From an uncultured Bacilli bacterium (GTDB lineage Bacteria; Bacillota_I; Bacilli_A; RF39; UBA660): a stretch of DNA of 38,349 bases. Below, in pieces: positions 1-7,836 of the stretch. Both the position numbers and the translations under genes were made by a program. The notes below the pieces were generated by a model, which saw nothing but the letters and a program-made list of their open reading frames with translations, ran no database searches and was not told where the DNA came from. The DNA lies in the NCBI GenBank assembly GCA_934119965.1, contig CAKOTA010000012.1, positions 1 through 38,349 on the forward strand. Reading direction: 5' to 3'. Position 1 is the first letter of the stretch, and each line of letters begins with the position of its first letter.

Positions 1-70
1 TGGCTCAACTTGGTAGAGCACTTGGTTTGGGACCAAGGGGTTGCAGGTTCAAATCCTGTTTTCCCGACCA
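1..70 (+). tRNA. tRNA-Pro (anticodon TGG), 5' end outside window
   Basis: The 3' 70 bases of a tRNA are present, and only the 5' acceptor strand of 7 bases lies outside the window. The D stem is GCTC/GAGC (3-6 and 16-19). The anticodon stem is CTTGG/CCAAG (21-25, 33-37) around a 7-base loop with anticodon TGG at 28-30. The T arm has GCAGG, a TTCAAAT loop and CCTGT. The acceptor 3' strand, discriminator A67 and an encoded CCA (68-70) follow. A terminator hairpin lies immediately downstream. Confidence 0.95.
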
Positions 71-82
71 TTTTTGTTTAGT

Positions 83-103
83 AACCATGAAAATGGTTTT
101 TTT
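83..103 (+). terminator. intrinsic terminator of the tRNA transcript
   Basis: The stem AACCAT/ATGGTT (83-88, 93-98) closes a GAAA tetraloop and is followed by a T run to 103. It starts 12 bases after the tRNA CCA and points away from it, so it most likely ends the tRNA transcript before the convergent endonuclease gene. Confidence 0.75.
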
Positions 104-124
104 ATTGTCTCAAACCAAGAAAGA

Positions 125-976
125 TTATGATTCTAAGTTGCCAGGGTATATACCTTCGACCTTTTGGAATAACATTTCTAGATCGTCTTTTTTTATGCAA
201 AAAGCTGAGCCATGATCGTATATTTTTCCAAATTTATCTGGGGTTTTATATATACCTATTCTGAAAACAATTCTTATTTTTCCTTTATCAATTAAATCAA
301 TAAATGTATTAAAAGATTTAAGAATGAAAAAATCTAATGTTTTATATTTGAAAAAAATTTCATTGTTTATATATTTTTTATCTACTTCTATAAGTGCTAA
401 AACTTTTAGCTTTCTAAGTAATTTTTCTTTTATCACATCAAAACTCCATTTTGTGTTGCTATCTATTAGTTTAAATTCAGAGTCATATACATTTAAAACT
501 ATATTTTCTTCTTTTCTATTAACACATAGTTTAAAATAATAATTGCTATTTCCTTTTTTATACTTATATGAATAAATATCCATATTAAAAATATTGAATT
601 GTGGAAATTGTTTATCAGGGTAACCATATTGATTTACAATTCTTTTTATTTCAAACAAAAAACTGTCCGGAATGGCACTAAATAGTGTTATATATTTTTC
701 CTTTGGACTGCTTTTAGTTTTAATTTCGATGTCATTGTAATCAGGTATTTCAAAATTTGTCCAATTATTGTTGATTATTTTTTCGAAAGTTATTCCAGCA
801 GAGCCATAGTTATTTTTTTCACCTTTTACCCATCCTGTTTTTTTAATTTCCAGAAATTTTTCTGATAACTCTATCATTTGACTTTGGATCGTGTTTGTTT
901 CTGATTGTTTATATACTACTAGATTTTCTTTATTTGTTTTTATTTTTCTCACCTCCTCATTAAAATTATTAGACAA
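125..976 (-). CDS. MvaI/BcnI-type restriction endonuclease (MutH-like fold), solitary
   Basis: The 283-residue protein matches the MvaI/BcnI endonuclease family: a GWV element near residue 48, then GITFEK (61-66), then PDYNDIEIKTK (78-88). The conserved E65, D82, E84 and K86 fit the E...D-x-E-x-K metal site of this PD-(D/E)XK/MutH-like group, which cuts DNA as a monomer. This assignment is from recalled motifs, not a search. No DNA methyltransferase lies beside it, which is unusual for a type II enzyme; it could be a remnant, a partner of a distant methylase, or a nicking or repair enzyme. The start is uncertain. The longest frame begins with TTG at 976 after a weak AAGGA. A strong GAGGAGGTG lies inside the frame near 950-958, but no ordinary start codon follows it at good spacing. 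The gene is divergent from the small gene at 1089. Confidence 0.72.
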   Translation of the reverse strand: MSNNFNEEVRKIKTNKENLVVYKQSETNTIQSQMIELSEKFLEIKKTGWVKGEKNNYGSAGITFEKIINNNWTNFEIPDYNDIEIKTKSSPKEKYITLFSAIPDSFLFEIKRIVNQYGYPDKQFPQFNIFNMDIYSYKYKKGNSNYYFKLCVNRKEENIVLNVYDSEFKLIDSNTKWSFDVIKEKLLRKLKVLALIEVDKKYINNEIFFKYKTLDFFILKSFNTFIDLIDKGKIRIVFRIGIYKTPDKFGKIYDHGSAFCIKKDDLEMLFQKVEGIYPGNLES

Positions 977-991
977 AACTTTCTAATTTCC

Positions 992-1018
992 TTAAAAAAA
1001 TTAAAAAAATTAAAAAAA
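992..1018. repeat. three tandem 9-bp A-tract units
   Basis: TTAAAAAAA occurs three times without mismatch (992-1000, 1001-1009, 1010-1018). It sits in the divergent promoter region between the endonuclease gene and the gene at 1089. The A-tracts, with near-helical spacing, should bend DNA and lie where an UP-like element for the rightward promoter would be. The unit number could also vary by slippage. Confidence 0.8.
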
Positions 1019-1022
1019 TATT

Positions 1023-1035
1023 CTTATAATATAAG
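1023..1035. promoter_or_regulatory. palindromic -10 region, divergent promoters
   Basis: CTTATA-A-TATAAG is a 13-bp palindrome containing a consensus TATAAT (1025-1030) for the rightward gene. Its symmetry gives a -10-like sequence on the other strand as well. It is the only good -10 candidate between the divergent genes. No clear -35 is seen. Confidence 0.45.
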
Positions 1036-1088
1036 CTTTAGAAGAATTATTTTAGCCAAGAAAAATAAAATTATATGGGAGGTACAAT

Positions 1089-1487
1089 ATGAGAATAATT
1101 CCTAATGTGCCCCCAAAACTATTTACACTGAGTGCAATTGCTGTTGGCTATCTTCTTATTGATGATACAACATCTAATGAGCAAAATGCCTTGGGAAATT
1201 GGCTAATGTTGACAGCTCAAGTATTATGTACTAATGCTTTTTATAAACAAGTCCAAACTGAAAGAGGAATTGACTATTCAAATACAACCACATCTCAAAA
1301 TCAGTCAGGTTACAATGAGTACAACAAAAGTAATAGTTATCATCAAGATCAATCTTTTTTTTCTAAAGTTAATCAACATAATATGAAATCAAATTGTTCA
1401 GGCGATAGTGACAGTGATACTATTGAAATGTTACAAAAGATGATCGATGCCATTCAAAAGGAAATAAACAATTTAAAAAATAATTGA
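1089..1487 (+). CDS. small membrane-associated protein of unknown function
   Basis: I do not recognise this 132-residue protein. It starts at ATG 1089 after a strong GGGAGGT. Two hydrophobic stretches (about residues 11-24 and 35-52) suggest a membrane hairpin or two membrane segments. A polar Ser/Asn/Gln-rich linker (about 60-105) follows, then a C-terminal amphipathic helix (about 106-130) with coiled-coil character that could oligomerise. It lies 158 bp before the CapA-like gene, which has its own promoter, so a shared function is only suggested by proximity. Confidence 0.7.
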   Translation: MRIIPNVPPKLFTLSAIAVGYLLIDDTTSNEQNALGNWLMLTAQVLCTNAFYKQVQTERGIDYSNTTTSQNQSGYNEYNKSNSYHQDQSFFSKVNQHNMKSNCSGDSDSDTIEMLQKMIDAIQKEINNLKNN

Positions 1488-1506
1488 TTGTGAAGTTAGT
1501 ATGAAA

Positions 1507-1612
1507 TTGACATAAAATGAATATAAAATGATTATATTGAAAAATATTGACAAAATTTAGAACATTATTATTTAAATTTAAAAATTGACAAAATAAAATT
1601 AAGTGATATTAT
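1507..1612 (+). promoter_or_regulatory. promoter of the CapA-like gene with three TTGACA hexamers
   Basis: The best promoter is TTGACA at 1585-1590 and TATTAT at 1607-1612 with a 16-bp spacer, 33 bp before the start codon. Two more perfect TTGACA hexamers lie upstream at 1507-1512 and 1547-1552, giving steps of 40 and 38 bp. The upstream two have only poor -10 partners. Confidence 0.6.
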
Positions 1613-1645
1613 ATTAGCACAAATGAAAAGAAGTGAAATTTTAAT

Positions 1646-2776
1646 ATGAAAAATCTTAATATAAATATAAAAGCAGTAGCAATTTTATCAGGAGTTGTAT
1701 TAGCAAGTTTTATAACAGATGAAAGGACACCTAAAGCCATTTTTGAACCTGAAGTTGCATCAGTTGTTGATATAAACAAATTTGAAGTTGAAAAAGAAGA
1801 AATAAAAGATAATATTGTTTCAACTTGTTATATTAACGATGAACAAAATGATGCATTAACTGACAGTCAAAATGATAATACTGATACAATAGTAATTAGT
1901 TTTGCTGGAGACTGTACTCTTGGAAATGATAAAAAAGTAACATACTTTGATGATATGGTTTCTAAACAACAAAATGATTACTCATATTTTTTCAAAAATG
2001 TTAGCGATATTTTTAAAACAGATGACTACACTTTAGTAAATTTAGAAACTACTTTTACGGATGCTACACAATATGCTGAAAAACAATTTAATTTTAAAGG
2101 TGACTACGAGTATGTAAATATATTAAAAGAAGGAAATATAGAAGGAGTTAATATTTCTAACAATCATACAAAAGATTATCTAGAAAAAGGCTATACTGAT
2201 ACAATAAATACCCTTGAGAAAGCCAATATTGATTATTCTGGTGATGACTACATTCACATCGAAAATATTAAAAATATCAAAGTTGGATTTGTTGGCTTTA
2301 AAAATGCAAATTTATCAATTGAAAATATTGATGATAAACTTACACAATTGAAAAAATATAATCCAGAAATAATTGTAGCATCTTGCCATTGGGGAATAGA
2401 AGGAACAAACGAATTTAATTCAGAACAACAAGAATTTGCCCACTATTTAATTGATAATGGTGTGGATATTGTAGTTGGACATCATCCACATGTACTCCAA
2501 GGAATAGAAGAATATAAAGACAGACATATAATTTATTCGTTAGGAAATTTTTGCTTTGGTGGAAATAGTAATCCAAAAGACAAGGATAGTATGATAGTTC
2601 AAGAAAGCTTTAGCTTAAAAAATGGCAAATTAATCAATAATGAAATAAAAATAATTCCTTGCTCAATTTCATCAGTACCAAGCACTAATAATTTTCAACC
2701 AACTCCATTGTCTGGCGATGAAAAAGAAAGGGTTTTGAATAAAGTACTAAAACATAGTTATAATTTTGAATATTAA
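1646..2776 (+). CDS. CapA-family (PGA_cap) protein, membrane-anchored
   Basis: The 376-residue protein has an N-terminal hydrophobic anchor (about 8-24), an acidic linker (about 40-80) and then a PGA_cap domain. That domain resembles metallophosphoesterases. Visible motifs are FAGDCTLG (87-94), NLETTF (132-137), SNNHT (171-175), CHWGIEG (247-253), GHHPH (278-282) and YSLGNF (297-302). CapA proteins take part in poly-gamma-glutamate capsule systems, but many family members occur without capBC, and none are seen here, so the substrate is unknown. Orientation outside the membrane is inferred. The start has only a weak ribosome site (AAAAGAAG) and the gene has its own promoter. Confidence 0.82.
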   Translation: MKNLNINIKAVAILSGVVLASFITDERTPKAIFEPEVASVVDINKFEVEKEEIKDNIVSTCYINDEQNDALTDSQNDNTDTIVISFAGDCTLGNDKKVTYFDDMVSKQQNDYSYFFKNVSDIFKTDDYTLVNLETTFTDATQYAEKQFNFKGDYEYVNILKEGNIEGVNISNNHTKDYLEKGYTDTINTLEKANIDYSGDDYIHIENIKNIKVGFVGFKNANLSIENIDDKLTQLKKYNPEIIVASCHWGIEGTNEFNSEQQEFAHYLIDNGVDIVVGHHPHVLQGIEEYKDRHIIYSLGNFCFGGNSNPKDKDSMIVQESFSLKNGKLINNEIKIIPCSISSVPSTNNFQPTPLSGDEKERVLNKVLKHSYNFEY

Positions 2777-2820
2777 ATATTAATGTAATAATAAAATAAA
2801 TTTATTAAATATTACTAATT

Positions 2821-2844
2821 TTTAGCAATTGACTTTAGCAATTG
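2821..2844. repeat. two 11-bp direct repeats
   Basis: TTTAGCAATTG occurs at 2821-2831 and again at 2834-2844, a 13-bp period. It is about 200 bp before the -10 of the glycan cluster and could be a protein-binding site; the function is unknown. Confidence 0.6.
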
Positions 2845-3013
2845 GCATAATCAACAATTATTTAATTAATAGTTGACAGATATTTAAACTATGAATAACT
2901 TACATTAATACATTATCAATTGCTATAAAATCATAACCATTATGTTTCAAAATAAGTTCCTGATGTTTGAGAATATTTAAAATCTTAATTTAGAAAAGTT
3001 AAACTAAATAATC

Positions 3014-3040
3014 AAATAACTAGTAACATAGTTATTTTTT
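3014..3040 (+). terminator. AT-rich hairpin with T run (weak terminator candidate)
   Basis: The stem AATAACTA/TAGTTATT (3014-3021, 3028-3035) encloses a 6-base loop and merges into a run of T to 3040. The stem is AT-rich and weak. It touches the extended -10 of the next operon, so it could end transcription arriving from upstream. Confidence 0.4.
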
Positions 3041-3048
3041 TGATATAA
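3040..3048 (+). promoter_or_regulatory. extended -10 promoter of the first glycan block
   Basis: TGATATAAT fits the TGnTATAAT extended -10 consensus and lies 62 bp before the start codon at 3111. No good -35 is seen, which is usual for extended -10 promoters. The same nonamer occurs before the ABC exporter, the gene at 16115 and the ATPase at 35724. Confidence 0.6.
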
Positions 3049-3110
3049 TTTATGTATGGAAAACACAAATTTCGAATGAAATTATAGATAACAAAAAGGA
3101 GTATAGAATT

Positions 3111-4421
3111 ATGAATAGAATAAATAAATACTTGAATGAGAATATAACAAAAGTTATTTTGTGGTTTGTTCTTCTTAGCCCGATTTTTGATCTAACAACA
3201 TCAATTCTATTAAATATTGCAAAAATTGAATTTAATTTTATAATTATATTTAAAATGTTATTCATGATAATATGTATTTATTACTTGTTTTTTATATCAA
3301 AGTCAAAATATAAGAAGATATCAATCACATACGTCATTACTACATCCATATATATAATTATATATTCACTAATGATGATTAAACAAAAGGACGTAAGCGT
3401 TTTGTCATATGAAATTCAGAATTTATTTAGAAGTTTCTTCTTTCCACTTACTTTAGTACCAATTTTTAATATATATGAAGAAAAAAAATTCAATTTTAAT
3501 AATAAACATCTATCAATAATTCTTTTAGCATATATCATTCTACTCTTTATACCGACCATTACTAAAACAGATTTTTCAAGCTATGCCTATAGCAAAGTTG
3601 GCTCAATTGGATGGTTCAATTCAACAAATGAAATTGGAGCAATTATATCAATTCTATTACCATTTGGAATTTACAATTTATTTAGAGTTAAAAACTTGTT
3701 ATTAAAAATAGTGATACTATTAACTTCCATCTATACATATTTTTCACTAGGAACAAAAGTACCGATATTGAGCCTTGTGATTGTAATTATGGCATATTTT
3801 TTAATTTATATAGTTAAAATTATTAAACAAAAAAAAATAAAACAAATATCAATTTTATTGATTTTAGTATTAATAATGGTTGCAGCGTCAATTGTTTTGA
3901 TTCCTAAAACATCATTTTATAAAAACATTAAAATTCATCTAGACTTTCTTGAAATCAAATCAATAACTGATTTTTATGATGTTCATATTATAGATCATTT
4001 TATTTTTAGTGAACGTGTAAGCTTTTATATAGATACTAAAAAGAATTATATGAAGGCACCAACAGAACAAAAACTGCTAGGAATAGGATATATCGAAAAT
4101 TATGGAACTGATGATGTTAAAATTAAAATGATAGAAATGGATTATTACGATATATTTTTTAGAAATGGTTTAATCGGTTTTATTTTATACTTTATTCCGT
4201 ATATTATAATTCTAGTCAAAGTATTTAAAAAATTAAGTTCAAAAGACAACATATTAACAACTGAGAAAATGAATCTATATTTAAGTATAATATTGATATT
4301 AATTTTATCATTATTTTCGGGACATATAATAACATCCCCATCAGTAAGTATCTTTTGCACAATTATATTAATTATGACATTGAAGGAGGATAATAATGAA
4401 AACGGCATTTTTGATAGTTAA
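3111..4421 (+). CDS. Wzy/O-antigen-ligase-like membrane protein
   Basis: The 436-residue protein has about 11 membrane segments and a large outside loop (about 270-345). It fits the O-antigen ligase-like membrane family (PF13425 type): the EMDYYDIFFRNGLIGF stretch before the late membrane segments resembles the typical D-x-F-x-x-G-x-x-G signature. Such proteins polymerise lipid-linked repeat units or ligate glycans on the outer face of the membrane. The start at 3111 follows AAAGGAG. It overlaps the next GT2 gene by 26 bp, which suggests translational coupling. Whether it acts as polymerase or ligase cannot be read from the sequence. Confidence 0.75.
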   Translation: MNRINKYLNENITKVILWFVLLSPIFDLTTSILLNIAKIEFNFIIIFKMLFMIICIYYLFFISKSKYKKISITYVITTSIYIIIYSLMMIKQKDVSVLSYEIQNLFRSFFFPLTLVPIFNIYEEKKFNFNNKHLSIILLAYIILLFIPTITKTDFSSYAYSKVGSIGWFNSTNEIGAIISILLPFGIYNLFRVKNLLLKIVILLTSIYTYFSLGTKVPILSLVIVIMAYFLIYIVKIIKQKKIKQISILLILVLIMVAASIVLIPKTSFYKNIKIHLDFLEIKSITDFYDVHIIDHFIFSERVSFYIDTKKNYMKAPTEQKLLGIGYIENYGTDDVKIKMIEMDYYDIFFRNGLIGFILYFIPYIIILVKVFKKLSSKDNILTTEKMNLYLSIILILILSLFSGHIITSPSVSIFCTIILIMTLKEDNNENGIFDS

Positions 4422-5262
4422 TTACAATGATTACAAAACCACAATTCAACTTTTAAATAATATTAAAGAATTTCAATCGTTAGATAAAATAGTTGTAGTC
4501 GACAACAATTCTACCGACAATTCCTTTGATGAAATAAAAAAATATATTAAAAAAAATAAGAAAGATAAATTTATAGATATAATTAAAAACTTTGAAAATA
4601 AAGGTTATGGATCAGGCATAAACTATGGAGCTAAATATTTAAAAAAAACACTAGGCGATTGTTATATAGTAGTGAGTAACGCTGATATAATAATATATTC
4701 AGATGAAGATATATCTAAATTAATATCAACTTTTGATTCGGACACCGCTGTTGTGGCTCCAATTATTAAAGAACATACTGGCGTAAGTAGAGGTTGGAAA
4801 GTACCAACGCCATTTCAAGATAGTTTATTAAATATAATATATATTCATAATTACCTAAGGCCTAAATTGCTCTTCTATAAAAATGAATATTATAGTGAAA
4901 AAAACATTCAGGTTGATGCTGTATCAGGGTGTTTTTTCATAATTAATTCAAAATATCTAGAACAAATAAATTATTTTGATGAAAATATATTCCTATATTA
5001 TGAAGAAAATACTTTAGCACAAAAATTGAAGAAAATAAAAAAGAAAACAATAATTAATACACGGGTAGAAGTATTTCATAATCATTCAGTAACAATTGAT
5101 AAAAATATAAACAAACTTAAAAAATATAAAATTCTAAAGAAAAGTCAAATGTATTTTCAAAAAAAATATAATAATGCCAATATATTAGAACAAATATTAT
5201 TATTTACAACAAACAAAATAACTTTATTATTACTAAGTATAATATATACAATAAAGAAATAG
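4396..5262 (+). CDS. GT2 glycosyltransferase (rhamnosyltransferase-like)
   Basis: A single GT-A domain of 288 residues. The nucleotide-binding VDNNSTD motif is at about 35-41, SNAD stands at the DxD position (about 94-97), VSGCFF marks the acceptor region (about 177-182), and FLYYEE (about 200-205) provides the likely catalytic acidic residues. This pattern is usual for cytoplasmic GT2 enzymes such as rhamnosyltransferases that add sugars to lipid-linked glycans; the donor is not predictable. The start follows GGAGG and lies inside the end of the Wzy-like gene. The next gene begins 10 bp after its stop. The C-terminal end is hydrophobic and may touch the membrane. Confidence 0.85.
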   Translation: MKTAFLIVNYNDYKTTIQLLNNIKEFQSLDKIVVVDNNSTDNSFDEIKKYIKKNKKDKFIDIIKNFENKGYGSGINYGAKYLKKTLGDCYIVVSNADIIIYSDEDISKLISTFDSDTAVVAPIIKEHTGVSRGWKVPTPFQDSLLNIIYIHNYLRPKLLFYKNEYYSEKNIQVDAVSGCFFIINSKYLEQINYFDENIFLYYEENTLAQKLKKIKKKTIINTRVEVFHNHSVTIDKNINKLKKYKILKKSQMYFQKKYNNANILEQILLFTTNKITLLLLSIIYTIKK

Positions 5263-5272
5263 GGAGTAATAT

Positions 5273-6214
5273 ATGAAAAGAGAAAAAATTAGTGTTATAG
5301 TATCTTGCTATAACGAAGAAGAAACAATACCATACTTTTATGAAGAAATAACAAAAGTTGCAAAAAAAATGAATGAAGTTGATTTTGAATTTATGTTTGT
5401 TAATGATGGCTCAAAAGATAAAACCTTAGAACTGATCAAAGATTTAGCAAAAAAAGACAAAAGAGTAAGATTCATATCATTTTCTAGAAATTTCGGAAAA
5501 GAGGCAGCAATGTATGCTGGATTAGAGAATGTTACAGGTGACTATATAACATTAATGGATGCTGATTTGCAAGATCCACCATCAATGCTACCTGAAATGT
5601 TTAGTATTCTTAAAGAAGAAAAATATGATTCAGTTGGAACAAGAAGAGTAACTAGAAAAGGTGAACCACCTATTAGAAGTTTTTTTGCTAGATGTTTTTA
5701 TAAAATAATAAATAAAATGTCAAAAGTTGAAATGGTAGATGGCGCCAGAGATTATAGATTAATGACTAGACAAGTAGTTGATTCAATTATTTCTTTAAAG
5801 GAATATAATAGATATTCAAAAGGATTATTCAGTTTTGTTGGCTTTGATACTAAATGGTTAGAATACGAAAATGTTGAAAGAGTAGCTGGAGAAACAAAAT
5901 GGTCTTTTTGGAAATTATTTAAATATGCTATTGAAGGAATAGTAGCATTTACTACTGCCCCTTTATCTATAGCAGCTGTATTAGGAATTTTAATGTGTTT
6001 TATTGCTTTTGTTGCTATTATTGTTATTATTGTTAAAACTCTTGCTTTTGGTGATCCAGTTGGAGGTTGGCCATCTATGGTTTGCATTTTATTATTTGTA
6101 AGTGGAATTCAATTATTTTGTATGGGAATAATTGGACAATATTTAGCTAAAACATATTTAGAAACAAAAAATAGACCAATATACATTGTAAAAGAAACAG
6201 AAAAAGATTTATAA
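5273..6214 (+). CDS. GtrB-like polyprenyl-phosphate glycosyltransferase
   Basis: The 313-residue protein has a GT2 domain of the DPM1/GtrB group followed by two C-terminal membrane helices (about 228-252 and 265-290). Motifs are VNDGSKD (about 43-49), MDADLQDPP (about 95-103) and AGETKWS (about 206-212). GtrB-like enzymes move a sugar from a nucleotide donor to undecaprenyl phosphate on the inner face, for later use by a GT-C enzyme outside. No GtrA or GT-C gene is directly adjacent; those modules begin at 11.8 kb. The start follows AGGGAG. A terminator follows the stop, so it ends the first transcription unit. Confidence 0.88.
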   Translation: MKREKISVIVSCYNEEETIPYFYEEITKVAKKMNEVDFEFMFVNDGSKDKTLELIKDLAKKDKRVRFISFSRNFGKEAAMYAGLENVTGDYITLMDADLQDPPSMLPEMFSILKEEKYDSVGTRRVTRKGEPPIRSFFARCFYKIINKMSKVEMVDGARDYRLMTRQVVDSIISLKEYNRYSKGLFSFVGFDTKWLEYENVERVAGETKWSFWKLFKYAIEGIVAFTTAPLSIAAVLGILMCFIAFVAIIVIIVKTLAFGDPVGGWPSMVCILLFVSGIQLFCMGIIGQYLAKTYLETKNRPIYIVKETEKDL

Positions 6215-6225
6215 ATTATATAAAC

Positions 6226-6257
6226 AAAAGACTTTGTAATGTTAAAGTCTTTTATTT
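6226..6257 (+). terminator. intrinsic terminator after the GtrB-like gene
   Basis: The perfect 10-bp stem AAAAGACTTT/AAAGTCTTTT (6226-6235, 6244-6253) has an 8-base loop and runs into T-rich sequence. It lies between the GtrB-like gene and the promoter of the ABC exporter. Confidence 0.8.
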
Positions 6258-6269
6258 GTAGATAAAAAA

Positions 6270-6278
6270 TGATATAAT
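6270..6278 (+). promoter_or_regulatory. extended -10 promoter of the ABC exporter operon
   Basis: TGATATAAT lies 27 bp upstream of ATG 6305. Because an upstream TTG at 6278 would overlap the last base of this -10, the promoter supports ATG 6305 as the start of the ATPase gene. Confidence 0.7.
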
Positions 6279-6304
6279 TGTATAAGTTAGATATGGAGGC
6301 AAAT

Positions 6305-7042
6305 ATGAAAAATATAGATAATGCCATTGAAATTAAAAATATGACTAAAAGTTTTAAACTTTTTTATGATAAACCAAGCACTTTAAAAGAAAGACTTGTT
6401 TTTTGGAACCATAAAAAAGCAGAAACTAGAACTGTTTTAGACAATATAAATTTAGAAATTAAAAAAGGTGAAACAGTAGCTCTTATTGGTGTTAATGGTA
6501 GTGGTAAATCTACATTACTTAAATTAATGACAAAAATTATTTATCCAACAAGTGGTATAGTAAAAACAAATGGTAAACTTACCTCACTTTTAGAATTAGG
6601 TGCAGGTTTTCATCCTGATTTTACAGGAAGAGAAAACATATATTTTAATGCCTCAATTTTTGGATTAACAAGAAAAGAAATAGACAAGAGATTAGACAAA
6701 ATTATAGAATTTTCAGAATTAGAAGAGTTTATTGATAACCCAGTAAGAACATATTCATCTGGTCAATATATGAGATTAGCTTTTTCAATAGCTATAAATG
6801 TTGATGCTGAAATCCTTTTGATTGATGAAATTCTAGCTGTCGGTGATCAACATTTTCAAGACAAGTGTTTTGCAAAATTAGAAGAACTAAGGGATAGTGA
6901 CAAAACGATTGTTATTGTTAGTCATAGTTTAGGTTCAATTGAAAGAATTTGTACTAGAGGAATTTGGATTCACGAAGGAAAAATAATGAAAGACGGAAAT
7001 ATTCATACTGCTATAAAGGAATATTTAAAAGTATGTGAATAG
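6305..7042 (+). CDS. polysaccharide ABC exporter ATPase (Wzt/TagH-type, short form)
   Basis: The ATPase is 245 residues long from ATG 6305, chosen because GGAGG stands 5 bp before it. It has Walker A GVNGSGKST (62-70), the signature YSSGQ (150-154), Walker B ILLIDE (170-175) and a VSHS switch histidine near 206. The LELGAGFHPDFTGREN stretch (96-111) is typical of the Wzt/TagH/RfbB exporters that move lipid-linked glycans or teichoic acids across the membrane. There is no C-terminal carbohydrate-binding domain, unlike the E. coli O9a Wzt. The permease gene follows 8 bp later. Confidence 0.93.
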   Translation: MKNIDNAIEIKNMTKSFKLFYDKPSTLKERLVFWNHKKAETRTVLDNINLEIKKGETVALIGVNGSGKSTLLKLMTKIIYPTSGIVKTNGKLTSLLELGAGFHPDFTGRENIYFNASIFGLTRKEIDKRLDKIIEFSELEEFIDNPVRTYSSGQYMRLAFSIAINVDAEILLIDEILAVGDQHFQDKCFAKLEELRDSDKTIVIVSHSLGSIERICTRGIWIHEGKIMKDGNIHTAIKEYLKVCE

Positions 7043-7050
7043 GAGGCAAT

Positions 7051-7836
7051 ATGAAATTATTTAAAGATTTATATAATTATAGAGAACTTTTAAAATCAAA
7101 TGTAAAAAAAGAAATTAGAGGAAAGTATAAAGGGTCATTTCTTGGTGTTCTTTGGTCTTTTGTTAATCCTTTACTAATGACACTAGTATACGCTATAGTA
7201 TTTCCATATTTGATGAGAGGTTCAAATTATGAACACTATACAACATTTTTAGTTATTGGTATTTTGTGCTGGAATTGGTTTACTATATCAATATCACAAG
7301 GAACATTTACAATTATAGGAAATGGACCAATAATTAAGAAAGTTTATTTTCCAAGAGAGATATTACCAATTTCCATTGTAACGAGTGGCATGGTTAATTA
7401 TTTAATTTCTTGCATAATTATATGTTTATTTTTGATATTTAGTGGAATTGGTTTTAGTATATATATATTAATATTACCATTAGTTATAATTACACAATAT
7501 TTGTTAACTTTAGGTATTATATTTATAACTAGTGCAATAAATGTATATATAAGAGATTTAGAATATATAGTTAATTTTATTGTTCAAATGTTATTCTACG
7601 GAACTCCAATTTTATATTCTATGGATATATTTACAAATGCCCCTAAATTGATAACAAATTTGATTAATTTAAATCCTATGTCAACAATAGTAAATTCATA
7701 TAGAGATATATTTTATTTTCAAACAATGCCAAATATGATGAATCTGTTATTAGTGTTTGCAGGTAGCATAATACTATGTTTAATTGGGTTAATAGTATTT
7801 AGGAAACTTGAAAAAGGTTTTGCTGAGGAAGTATAA
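7051..7836 (+). CDS. polysaccharide ABC exporter permease (Wzm/TagG-type)
   Basis: The 261-residue ABC-2-type membrane protein has about six membrane segments. The N-terminal part reads KKEIRGKYKGSFLGVLWSFV, the usual start of the Wzm/TagG/KpsM transport domain. It forms the channel with the ATPase encoded 8 bp upstream. The start follows AGGAGG. The stop TAA shares its last base with the ATG of the next GT2 gene (7836), so the three genes are probably co-translated. The substrate may be a glycan or teichoic-acid-like polymer. Confidence 0.93.
   Translation: MKLFKDLYNYRELLKSNVKKEIRGKYKGSFLGVLWSFVNPLLMTLVYAIVFPYLMRGSNYEHYTTFLVIGILCWNWFTISISQGTFTIIGNGPIIKKVYFPREILPISIVTSGMVNYLISCIIICLFLIFSGIGFSIYILILPLVIITQYLLTLGIIFITSAINVYIRDLEYIVNFIVQMLFYGTPILYSMDIFTNAPKLITNLINLNPMSTIVNSYRDIFYFQTMPNMMNLLLVFAGSIILCLIGLIVFRKLEKGFAEEV

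Larger units (their letters stand above)
2777..3110. other. 334-bp intergenic region without a gene
   Basis: No credible reading frame is seen. It holds an 11-bp direct repeat, a TTGACA at 2873-2878 without a good -10, AT-only short palindromes, a hairpin with T run at 3014-3040 and the extended -10 of the next gene. It separates the CapA-like gene from the glycan cluster. Confidence 0.7.

Noticed and set aside
27..215. 62-codon frame over the tRNA end
   Set aside because: It overlaps the tRNA and its terminator and has no ribosome site; chance frame.
6278..6304. TTG start for the ABC ATPase
   Set aside because: The TTG overlaps the last base of the -10 box; ATG 6305 follows GGAGG.
5752..6327. 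Open frames on the minus strand opposite the GtrB-like gene
   Set aside because: They lie opposite a clear GT2 gene with full motifs, lack ribosome sites and show no domain.
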